The position numbers were made by a program, and so were the translations under genes. A stretch of DNA of 64,000 nucleotides from Rhodoblastus sp. (lineage in GTDB: Bacteria > Pseudomonadota > Alphaproteobacteria > Rhizobiales > Beijerinckiaceae): NCBI RefSeq assembly GCF_019449565.1, contig NZ_JAGRPM010000027.1, positions 124,001 through 188,000 on the forward strand, written 5' to 3'. Below the pieces are notes generated by a model that saw only the letters and a list, made by a program, of their open reading frames with translations, made no database searches and was not told where the DNA came from. Within the stretch, counting starts at the first letter, position 1, and every line of letters starts with the position of its first letter. Positions 1 to 5,882 of this stretch are shown here, one piece after another.

Positions 1-198
1 ATCATGACCATCGCCAATCGCAAATAGCTGCGCATTTTCATCCTCATCGGCATTGAAGCCGAAGCTTTGCACGTTCGTTGTCGAAGGCGAAGGGGGAATT
101 TCGACACGGCAGGGGGATCGCCTTTCATAGCGGGAGGGCGCCACGTTGCCATCGATCTTAATCAATTTGAAGGTCAGAAAAGAGCCGAACTCGGTCAT
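1..198 (-). CDS. partial hypothetical protein, runs off the left edge
   Basis: From an ATG at 198 an open frame of 66 codons continues to base 1 without a stop. The start reads MTEFGSFLTFKLIKIDGN and further on there is a segment TTNVQSFGFNADEDENAQ. The composition looks like a real protein (balanced acidic and hydrophobic residues), but I do not recognise the family. It is the last visible gene of the leftward operon and its start overlaps the end of the preceding candidate gene by about 40 bases, which is unusually long. One of the two may therefore be miscalled or carry a frameshift. The C-terminal part lies outside the window. Confidence 0.45.
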   Translation of the reverse strand, partial: MTEFGSFLTFKLIKIDGNVAPSRYERRSPCRVEIPPSPSTTNVQSFGFNADEDENAQLFAIGDGHD

Positions 199-358
199 CG
201 CCGTGGGGTACCGAGTGTCTGGTTTTCACCACTAGGGCCTTGGCGCGGGCCATCGCCTTTTTCGTCGCCGCCGACAGCTTCGCCCGCACCATTTCGTTGA
301 ACTCAACGCCCTCGCCGCCATCCGACAGATTGAACAGCGTCCCCGTCCCGAGGTCCAA
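158..358 (-). CDS. possible small hypothetical protein (TTG start)
   Basis: A 66-residue frame begins at a TTG about 15 bases after the stop of the nuclease-like gene, with a GAGG about 10 bases upstream. The middle (VRAKLSAATKKAMARAKALV) would be a basic amphipathic helix. No family is recognised. There is no ATG or GTG start available, and the 3' end overlaps the next candidate gene (start at 198). It may be a genuine translationally coupled gene, or the N-terminal half of a gene broken by a frameshift. Confidence 0.33.
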   Translation of the reverse strand: MDLGTGTLFNLSDGGEGVEFNEMVRAKLSAATKKAMARAKALVVKTRHSVPHGDDRVRLFSDLQID

Positions 359-372
359 CCGGCCGCCCAGCC

Positions 373-876
373 TCAGTAGTCACCCTGTTCGCGTGGCTTC
401 GGCTCCTTCCCCGGAATCCAAGTCACGACGCCCGTCACCGGGTCCCGGGTCCCGACCGGCATTCCCGGCAAGTCGATCCCAAGGGCTTTCCGTACCACCG
501 CGATATCCGCCGCCCGATCCGCGCGGGTCAGGCGCTTGCGGCCGTTGCAGGCGAACAAGGAATAATCGAGGACGACAAGCCGGATGCCCTGGTCGGGGAG
601 GACCTCCCGGCGGCGTTGGTCATAAATCCGGCGTTGCTCGCCGCGCGTCACGCCGCTTACGGTCATCCGCCTGTTCATAATCGAAACCGATTCGGTGTGC
701 TGGCGCTCGTGATATTCGATGACCCACCCGAGGTCCTGATAAAAGGCGTCAACCGGTAAAGTGCGCCCTGTATCGCCGAGCAGGAAGGCGAAGCGGTGCT
801 GGCGCGACCCTTCGACGCCGAGCACTTCGTCCACGAGGTCGATGATGTAATTTTCGTCCTTTTCGAGCTTGGACAT
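373..876 (-). CDS. Vsr/DUF559-like (PD-(D/E)xK-type) endonuclease candidate
   Basis: This 167-residue protein is chosen to start at the ATG at 876, where AGGAAAGA precedes it and the previous gene's stop overlaps it as TAATG. An upstream extension of the frame looks non-coding. The core resembles the compact endonuclease fold of Vsr and DUF559 proteins. Asp43 sits in a strand (LPVDAFYQDLG), followed by a second strand with Glu54 and His60 (WVIEYHERQH). Then come an arginine-rich helix with YDQRRREVLPDQG and a final strand IRLVVLDYS. In those families the Asp and Glu/His positions bind metal and cut DNA. The match was made by eye, so nuclease activity is inference. It is the third gene of a leftward operon behind a helix-hairpin-helix protein and a coiled-coil protein. 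Confidence 0.6.
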   Translation of the reverse strand: MSKLEKDENYIIDLVDEVLGVEGSRQHRFAFLLGDTGRTLPVDAFYQDLGWVIEYHERQHTESVSIMNRRMTVSGVTRGEQRRIYDQRRREVLPDQGIRLVVLDYSLFACNGRKRLTRADRAADIAVVRKALGIDLPGMPVGTRDPVTGVVTWIPGKEPKPREQGDY

Positions 877-1064
877 TATGCGTTCTTTCCTGAAATCCGC
901 GCCTCTATCTCCGCCACCCGCGCTTCCTTCGCGATCCGGTCGGCGGTCATCGCTTCGAGCTTCGCCGCCCGAGCCGCAAGCGCCATACGATATTTCGTCT
1001 CCCGGCTCCGGGCCGCACGGCGCAATTCGAGCGCGACTTGAAGTTGTTCGTTGAGGTTGGTCAC
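876..1064 (-). CDS. small coiled-coil protein of the leftward operon
   Basis: A 62-residue, Ala/Glu/Arg-rich, almost entirely helical protein, probably a coiled coil. I place the start at the GTG at 1064 because GGAG lies six bases upstream. A longer form from the GTG at 1079 would overlap the stop of the upstream gene by four bases. Its stop overlaps the ATG of the nuclease-like gene by one base, so the three genes are tightly coupled in translation. No family is recognised. By position and size it could be an adaptor linking the helix-hairpin-helix protein and the nuclease candidate, but nothing in the sequence proves that. Confidence 0.6.
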   Translation of the reverse strand: MTNLNEQLQVALELRRAARSRETKYRMALAARAAKLEAMTADRIAKEARVAEIEARISGKNA

Positions 1065-1075
1065 GGTGCTCTCCT

Positions 1076-1900
1076 TCACTTCGCCGCGAGAATCCGCCGC
1101 ATTTCGCTGTCCGCCGCGTTACAAACACGCTCGATATAATCCGGGCCTTCACCCGAATGGAGTGAGCCGATTGTGACGAGCCGAATGGTAAGGGCTTCCT
1201 TGTCGGCTGTGCTCAAGGTATTGAAAATGTCGCAAACGGCCTCAGCCGCCGTCTCCATCGCGTTGAGCGGGGCCGCGTCCTCGCCGCCCGCGCCCCGTTC
1301 CGCCCACAAGGCGCGGTCCACACGCCGAGCGGTCCACGAATCCCCCCCGAAGGCATGGTTAAGCTCTGCGGCCTTCTCCCGGTAGGCTTCGAACATTTCG
1401 AGAGCCGTTGAAACCGAAAAGCTGTTCGCCTTCACCTTGAGGAATTTCCCCGCCGCGTGAAAGGCGAAGAGCGCCTGATTATCGACGGTGCCAAAGCGAC
1501 CGGGGAAGGTCAGTGAGAGAAGCCCCGACGCCGCCGCAACACCCATCCCCCTGATCGCGGTGCCCAGACGGAGGAGGTCCTTGTCCGACCGCGCCCCGGG
1601 AGCCGCGAGAGCGGCGCGGAGAGCTTCTATCGCCTCCGGAGGCGTCTGAAGGAGCCCCCGGCGCGCCATGAAGAGGAACATTCCGTTGAACGCGAATTTC
1701 CACACCAAATATTCCTCGTGGAGGAAGGTCCGGAAAGCGTCCGCGTCCATAGTGGAAAACCGCGCGGGGAGGTCTTCCTTTTCCAGCCGCTCTTCAAGCG
1801 CCGTATTCTTGGGCGAGGACGCCTTCGCCCGCGCATCGTAAACCTCGCCCTCGAAGTATTCCCAGAGGGCCTTATCTGTAGTGTTAAGAAGGTGTAACAT
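1076..1900 (-). CDS. helix-hairpin-helix protein resembling HhH-GPD DNA glycosylases
   Basis: A 274-residue protein. The ATG at 1900 is preceded by AAGGAAACG at good spacing, better than the in-frame start at 1963. Residues about 112-146 read as a helix-hairpin-helix followed by a conserved aspartate: GTAIRGMGVAAASGLLSL, then PGRFGTVDNQA with Asp140. This order (G-x-G hairpin, small-residue helix, then V-D) is that of HhH-GPD base-excision glycosylases and their relatives, in which the Asp is catalytic. I see no Fe-S cysteine cluster. The rest is helical and not recognised. It is the first gene of the leftward operon. A role in recognising unusual bases or DNA structures is inference; it could be a non-enzymatic DNA-binding relative. 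Confidence 0.55.
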   Translation of the reverse strand: MLHLLNTTDKALWEYFEGEVYDARAKASSPKNTALEERLEKEDLPARFSTMDADAFRTFLHEEYLVWKFAFNGMFLFMARRGLLQTPPEAIEALRAALAAPGARSDKDLLRLGTAIRGMGVAAASGLLSLTFPGRFGTVDNQALFAFHAAGKFLKVKANSFSVSTALEMFEAYREKAAELNHAFGGDSWTARRVDRALWAERGAGGEDAAPLNAMETAAEAVCDIFNTLSTADKEALTIRLVTIGSLHSGEGPDYIERVCNAADSEMRRILAAK

Positions 1901-2424
1901 TTTCGTTTCCTTTTTCCGGCGGGACCTATCGCCTGCCGCGTGAGACGTATATAGGCGTTTCACCTACCTCGAATAAAGAGTTATTTTGTACCGATTGGCA
2001 AAATAGTTACATCCAAGATGATGTACTGTTGAATCCGTGGAGTTGATTGCGGTTATTCGACGCCCAACTCAACTTCCGCCAGCGGTCTGTGTTGGGAAGT
2101 TGCTTTGGGGCAGGGTGTCTCTTACCGGGCGGCCCCGGATCGTGGGGCGCTGGATCGCTCCACCGCCCGAGCTTTTGAGTTGGATGCAAGGTTTTCGGTA
2201 ACAAACCGCCCGCCAGAAACGCCGATTTACTTTTCGGAAACCCGCGCTATCTTCGAAGCGCGCGAGCAGAAGAGCGGTCTGCTGGTGTAAAAGCCCAGAA
2301 TAGCCATTACAATACTTTTCGAACACCCCGCGCCGCTCTCGCCGGGTTAGTCGTCGCCCCCACCTTGCCGGATGTACGCGCGGTTGGGGGCGACGGCGAA
2401 ACTTCTGGCTTGGAGGGCCGAAGA
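1901..2424. promoter_or_regulatory. 524-base divergent intergenic region of the element
   Basis: This stretch separates the leftward operon (start 1900) from the rightward one (start 2425) and must hold both promoters. It is more AT-rich at 1960-2050 than the surrounding DNA, but I could not assign clean -35/-10 pairs. Open frames here on the minus strand have implausible composition and are not called. The one clear structure is the inverted repeat at 2352-2395. Confidence 0.5.
2352..2395. repeat. perfect 11-bp inverted repeat before the rightward operon
   Basis: CGTCGCCCCCA at 2352-2362 is repeated as its exact reverse complement at 2385-2395, with a 22-base loop, about 30 bases before the ATG at 2425. 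It could be an operator for an element-encoded regulator or a leader hairpin. No T-run follows, so a simple terminator is less likely. Confidence 0.6.
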
Positions 2425-2883
2425 ATGACCGAAGACGACCAGCCCCGGCTCCCGCCATACTGGGCAAAGACGCCGCCGCTTGGCGTTACGGTTTACCGCC
2501 CCCCGGGCGTCAACGACGATCTTATTGCGGCCGAAGAAGAACTCCGGCGGGCGGTGCGCGGGATGACGCAGACTGGGCAAAAAGTTTTTGCCGAGTTCGC
2601 GTTTTCAGTCAGATACAACTTCAAAACCGCTTTCGATTATTCGCTGGGCGCTGAAGCCCGGATCAACGCCCTCAATTCCCGGATCGACGCCCTTTCCGAG
2701 AAGCTCGCGGCGAGTCTGAACCGTGAGGCGCGACTCGTCCGGGTAGTTGCGATGGTTGAGGCCCGCCTCGCCACGCTGGCCGAAAACGCCGACCTCGATA
2801 CCATCGAGAATTACATCGACGCGACCCCGGGGAAAATCCCGCTTGTCGTGGTCCCCGAGACAACCCCCATTCAAGGAAATTGA
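2425..2883 (+). CDS. hypothetical protein, first gene of the rightward element operon
   Basis: A 152-residue protein beginning MTEDDQPRLPPYWAK. The ATG at 2425 is chosen because GGAGG lies eight bases upstream, whereas an upstream in-frame ATG at 2365 falls inside the inverted repeat region. The N-terminal third is proline-rich (LPPYWAKTPPLG). The remainder is helical, with a probable coiled coil around residues 75-120. I do not recognise a family and see no catalytic motif or membrane segment. The following gene starts almost at its stop, so this is the head of an operon that continues to about 5534. Confidence 0.65.
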   Translation: MTEDDQPRLPPYWAKTPPLGVTVYRPPGVNDDLIAAEEELRRAVRGMTQTGQKVFAEFAFSVRYNFKTAFDYSLGAEARINALNSRIDALSEKLAASLNREARLVRVVAMVEARLATLAENADLDTIENYIDATPGKIPLVVVPETTPIQGN

Positions 2884-2885
2884 CG

Positions 2886-3290
2886 ATGGCCGACCGCGAC
2901 CGGGAATGCCTCATGACCGAATTCGGCCCGCTGCGTCGGACCATCGCAGAAATCCTTCACATCCGGGCCGACGACGGTGGCGAGCCCTACGACCGGGGCC
3001 ACGACGCCCCGCCGCTGGTCGCGGACAGCGCGAAGAAGGCGAAGGACGCCGAGGGCGACCTTATCGCCAAGATCACCGATTCGCTTTCGGCGCTTGAGCG
3101 GAAAATCGACGCGATGGAGAAGCGGGAGAAGGTGGCCGCCGCCGACGCTGCGCGGCGAAAGGCCGTCCGGGACGCACTCGCCCAAGCCGAGGAAGACGCC
3201 GAAAACGGCCGTCCACTCGCCCGCCTTGACCCCATCTCGCGCGCCGAGCAACTCGCCCGGGAGTTTTCCGCCCCGCCCCGCCTGAACTGA
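2886..3290 (+). CDS. hypothetical coiled-coil protein of the element
   Basis: A 134-residue protein starting at the ATG at 2886, with AAGGAA seven bases upstream. A TTG at 2880 that would overlap the previous stop is a less likely start. Residues about 55-110 are rich in Lys, Glu, Asp and Ala with heptad-like spacing (IAKITDSLSALERKIDAMEK), predicting a long coiled coil. No family is recognised. The coiled-coil character is shared with the preceding protein, which fits the two being partners in a complex; that is inference. Confidence 0.65.
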   Translation: MADRDRECLMTEFGPLRRTIAEILHIRADDGGEPYDRGHDAPPLVADSAKKAKDAEGDLIAKITDSLSALERKIDAMEKREKVAAADAARRKAVRDALAQAEEDAENGRPLARLDPISRAEQLAREFSAPPRLN

Positions 3291-3327
3291 AACCCGAAGA
3301 CCCAACCCGAAGCTGGAGAAATACAAA

Positions 3328-3825
3328 ATGAAAATCGTTGACGCCACAGACGGGAAAATCCTTCCCACCACAATCGAGAACTTCACCACCGGCGAAATCC
3401 GTGACGCCTATAATCGTTCGATTGAGGCGCTGGACCGCGTGGTCCCCGAGCCGACCATCGGTGAATCTACCCTCAGCTACGCCCGCCGTGCGGCCAACGC
3501 CGCGAAACGCGCGCTGCCCCGCGCCGACCCGCTTTCCCGGCTGGATTTCGCCGAGGTCCCTGACTCCGCGCTCCGGACCCTCTCCAACGAGCTTCTCCGC
3601 AATATTTCGACGGCTGTGCTGGACCCCGAGACGACCGCACCCGGCGAGCTTCGAATGGTGCCGATTCGAAATACAGAAAATAACCTGGTGGAGCGCCGGT
3701 TTATCGGACGCGATTCGTTCGTGAAGGGCCTCGGGCTCCCGAGCCGCCGCGTGACCGCGATCAACGCGCCCGCGCGCGAAAATTTGATGGCGGCCTATGG
3801 GATGTCCGGCGGACGGGGCCGCTAA
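3328..3825 (+). CDS. hypothetical protein of the element
   Basis: A 165-residue protein with a ribosome-binding site (CTGGAGAAAT) before the ATG at 3328. It has no signal peptide or transmembrane segment and is rich in Arg and Ala, with a stretch of short helices between residues 50 and 100 and a Gly/Arg tail. I do not recognise it. It is the third gene of the rightward operon and is followed by a strong hairpin, so part of the transcription may stop or be processed here. Confidence 0.65.
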   Translation: MKIVDATDGKILPTTIENFTTGEIRDAYNRSIEALDRVVPEPTIGESTLSYARRAANAAKRALPRADPLSRLDFAEVPDSALRTLSNELLRNISTAVLDPETTAPGELRMVPIRNTENNLVERRFIGRDSFVKGLGLPSRRVTAINAPARENLMAAYGMSGGRGR

Positions 3826-3839
3826 ACCAACCACGAAAA

Positions 3840-3871
3840 CCCCGCTCCGTTTCCGGGCTCAGGGAGCGGGG
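3840..3871 (+). terminator. GC-rich hairpin after the third rightward gene
   Basis: CCCCGCTCC at 3840-3848 pairs perfectly with GGAGCGGGG at 3863-3871 around a 14-base loop, 15 bases after a stop codon. It lacks a following T-run, so it is a weak terminator or an mRNA-processing/stability structure within the operon. Confidence 0.45.
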
Positions 3872-3993
3872 CAGAACGCGCATCCTAGCGATGAACTTCT
3901 GGGGCGCGCGTTCCGGGGGCGCGGCGGTCACGGATTTCTCCGCCCGGAAGCCGCCGCCCTCCGTCTTTCCTCTGGCCTCGGACCCCCGCCCAA

Positions 3994-4743
3994 ATGATTG
4001 AACCGGAACTCCGCGAAATCCTCTTCCGTCCATCGCCGAGATGGCCCGAGGCGTCCGCCGCCAGGGTCTCGATTCTCGCCTCCCGGACCTTCGAAGAGGC
4101 GGAGGCGGCAGCGCGGCGGCAGAGCGCGCCGAAGGCCGACGCAATCGCCCCTCGATCCACCGGCGGAGCCCGTCATAATTCCTCCAGAACCGCGCCGAAT
4201 AAGCCCCGCGAGCCGAAGCCGAAGCCGAAGGCGGAGCCCGGGGAAGCCCCGAAGCCGTCGCGCGCCGAAATCGCCCGCGCCTTGTGGGCCGACGATTCCG
4301 TGCGCCAGCGCATAATCGCCGGGAAAGCCGCAGCCCTTGCGCGCGAAAACGCCGAGACCGAGAGCCGAGAACGCGAGGCCGCCGAACGAGTGGCCGCAAT
4401 CCTCGATTCGGCGCGACCGCTCCCGGGGGGAATAAACGGCGGACAGACTTCCAACACAGAAGCCTCAGCCCAACCCATTCCGTCCCCGTCCGTTCCCCCG
4501 AAACCAGCCGCGTTGGCCCCGATCTATTCCCCGCCCTTTCGCGCAAAAACCATCTCCCCGCCGAAGCCGGAGAAGCCGGGGCACGATCCGGAGCGCTCGG
4601 CGAAGTTGCGTGTAGCTGCGTCGAAGTCGTGGTCCTCGCCCTCGACTCGCCAACGCATTTTAGCGGGCCTTCACGCCTATTACGACAAGCGCCGCGCCGA
4701 GCGCACCGCCGAGGCCGCCGCAGCCGAAGGACCACCCCTATGA
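3994..4743 (+). CDS. hypothetical protein with two modular DNA-binding-like repeats
   Basis: A 249-residue, Ala/Pro/Lys/Arg-rich protein. Two similar segments stand out: residues about 91-114 (AEIARALWADDSVRQRIIAG) and 201-228 (RVAASKSWSSPSTRQRILAG). Both have a small-residue helix, a tryptophan, and a D/P-S-x-RQRI(I/L)AG ending. This resembles the short helix-turn modules that accompany HNH and GIY-YIG homing nucleases (NUMOD-type) and bind DNA. No nuclease domain is present here. The linker at 68-90 is a Lys/Pro-rich disordered tether. The start ATG has a poor Shine-Dalgarno sequence, so an internal start is possible. The stop overlaps the next ATG as ATGA. A DNA-binding role is inference. 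Confidence 0.55.
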   Translation: MIEPELREILFRPSPRWPEASAARVSILASRTFEEAEAAARRQSAPKADAIAPRSTGGARHNSSRTAPNKPREPKPKPKAEPGEAPKPSRAEIARALWADDSVRQRIIAGKAAALARENAETESREREAAERVAAILDSARPLPGGINGGQTSNTEASAQPIPSPSVPPKPAALAPIYSPPFRAKTISPPKPEKPGHDPERSAKLRVAASKSWSSPSTRQRILAGLHAYYDKRRAERTAEAAAAEGPPL

Positions 4744-5096
4744 CGCAATATCCGAACAAGCAGGACCTCGCCGCCGGGGCGTTGCCTGTCTTCATCGTCC
4801 CCCGCCCGACTTGGATCGGGAAGCCGCCCTCAAATCAGAAAGACCCTGAATCCGCGATCCCAGTCTATTTCGTCGCCCAGCCGACAACCCCCGGTGGCTG
4901 GCCGAACGCCCAGAACGACGCGAACGCGGCGGAACCCGTCCGCGTAGTGGCGGGCCTCGGGACCGGCCACGGTTCGGATCAGGGCGTGGATCGAAATGCG
5001 TTTCCTGTTTGGGACGCGGGGGGACCGCCGAGTCCTCCATTTTCCGACGACCCACGAAGCCATAATGCCGCCGTCCCGGTCTGGAAGACGAATTGA
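4740..5096 (+). CDS. AxPV-repeat protein of the element
   Basis: A 118-residue protein translated from an ATGA overlap with the upstream gene. It contains five copies of an Ala-x-Pro-Val motif followed by aromatic or branched residues: ALPVFIV, AIPVYFV, AEPVRVV, AFPVWDA and AVPVWKT. The Pro-Val pairs fall at residues 16, 41, 66, 89 and 113, so the period is 23-25 residues. The sequence between is rich in Gly, Pro, Asn and Asp, suggesting short beta strands joined by turns. Similar repeats occur, to my recollection, in small proteins near phage structural genes, but I cannot verify this. The real reading frame is clear because of the repeat; a longer upstream extension of the frame is not needed. 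Confidence 0.65.
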   Translation: MTQYPNKQDLAAGALPVFIVPRPTWIGKPPSNQKDPESAIPVYFVAQPTTPGGWPNAQNDANAAEPVRVVAGLGTGHGSDQGVDRNAFPVWDAGGPPSPPFSDDPRSHNAAVPVWKTN

Positions 5097-5343
5097 GGTG
5101 GACGACCTCGCAGACCTCCGCTTGCGGCTCGCCGACGCCTTCCTGAAGCGGGACGCCGAGCGGCTCAAGGTGCTCGACTTGAAACATTCGCTTTCCTTCG
5201 CCACACGGGACGAACATTACAAGGCCGCCCGACACATCCGGGGACTCATTAAAATTCACGAAGCGGTCCTCGCCGAAAAGATCGCCGCCCACGAAATGGT
5301 CCTGGCCGAATTCGTCGCCGCGACCGAGGAGCCCTCGCTATGA
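5065..5343 (+). CDS. hypothetical helical protein of the element
   Basis: About 92 residues from the ATG at 5065, which overlaps the previous gene by 32 bases. A GTG at 5098, two bases after the previous stop and preceded by GGAAG, is an equally possible start and would give 81 residues. The sequence is a nearly continuous helix (LADLRLRLADAFLKRDAERL) with a His-rich second half. No family is recognised. The stop overlaps the next start as ATGA. Confidence 0.55.
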   Translation: MPPSRSGRRIEVDDLADLRLRLADAFLKRDAERLKVLDLKHSLSFATRDEHYKAARHIRGLIKIHEAVLAEKIAAHEMVLAEFVAATEEPSL

Positions 5344-5534
5344 GATTTCTAACCCTGTCGGAGGTCGCCCGAGCCCTAAATGTAAGCGCCTCGACTATCC
5401 GGGCGTGGGAAAAGCGCGGATCGCTCATCCCGACCCAACGCGGATTATCGGGGGCTCGACTCTACGACGTGGAATTGATCGCGGAATGGGTGAAGCGAGG
5501 CCCACCGACAAAGCTCGGTCGCGATATCCGCTGA
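5340..5534 (+). CDS. MerR-like helix-turn-helix protein, excisionase candidate
   Basis: A 64-residue protein that is essentially one winged-helix-turn-helix: LTLSEVARALNVSASTIRAW followed by EKRGSLIPTQR and a wing ending in LYDVELIAEWV. This is the pattern of the HTH_17/MerR N-terminal domain found in many excisionases and small regulators. It lacks any effector domain. It is the last gene of the rightward operon, starts in an ATGA overlap, and lies convergent to the integrase cassette. That position suggests a recombination directionality factor (Xis) or an element regulator. The HTH is seen; the Xis role is inference. Confidence 0.65.
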   Translation: MRFLTLSEVARALNVSASTIRAWEKRGSLIPTQRGLSGARLYDVELIAEWVKRGPPTKLGRDIR

Positions 5535-5552
5535 CGCAATAAATGCCCGGGG

Positions 5553-5618
5553 AGCCCTCGACCACTCCCGGCCGCTATAACCCCCGCGCCACGAGCCAAA
5601 GCGCCAGCCCTCGACCAC
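5553..5618. repeat. exact 13-bp direct repeats between xis-like and int cassettes
   Basis: AGCCCTCGACCAC occurs at 5553-5565 and again at 5606-5618, 53 bases apart, in the short convergent gap 5535-5648. Repeats of this size beside integrase and excisionase genes could be protein-binding sites, but chance similarity in GC-rich DNA is possible. Confidence 0.5.
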
Positions 5619-5648
5619 CGCTCGCAATCCTCCGGGGTCTCCCGGGCC

Positions 5649-5882
5649 TCAGACGCCCCCGTCGCGCCGCTTCTGCCATTCGGCATTTTCCCGCCAGCAC
5701 AAGATCGCCTCCAGCCGGAGAACGTCCCGGGCTTCGAGGGCCGCCAGCGCCTCGGCGATCCGGGGCTGGTCGCCTTCGAGTTTGAACGGGATGTATTGCT
5801 CGTAAAAGGCCACCATCTCGGGGTGAACCTTGGGCCGCTCGCCAAGCGGGAACGTCGATGCGATTGGGTCGCCGGAAATCAT
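5649..5882 (-). CDS. hypothetical protein coupled to the integrase
   Basis: A 77-residue acidic protein (MISGDPIASTFPLGERPKV at the N-terminus), predicted mostly helical in the second half (PRIAEALAALEARDVLRLEA). Its ATG overlaps the integrase stop as ATGA, so it is translated with the integrase. No family is recognised. It may be an integrase accessory or simply a passenger gene. Confidence 0.6.
   Translation of the reverse strand: MISGDPIASTFPLGERPKVHPEMVAFYEQYIPFKLEGDQPRIAEALAALEARDVLRLEAILCWRENAEWQKRRDGGV

Noticed and set aside
2007..2467. Minus-strand frames in the element's divergent intergenic region
   Set aside because: Composition is atypical (Arg/Ser/Pro-rich shadows), no ribosome-binding site is seen, and one overlaps the start of the rightward operon.
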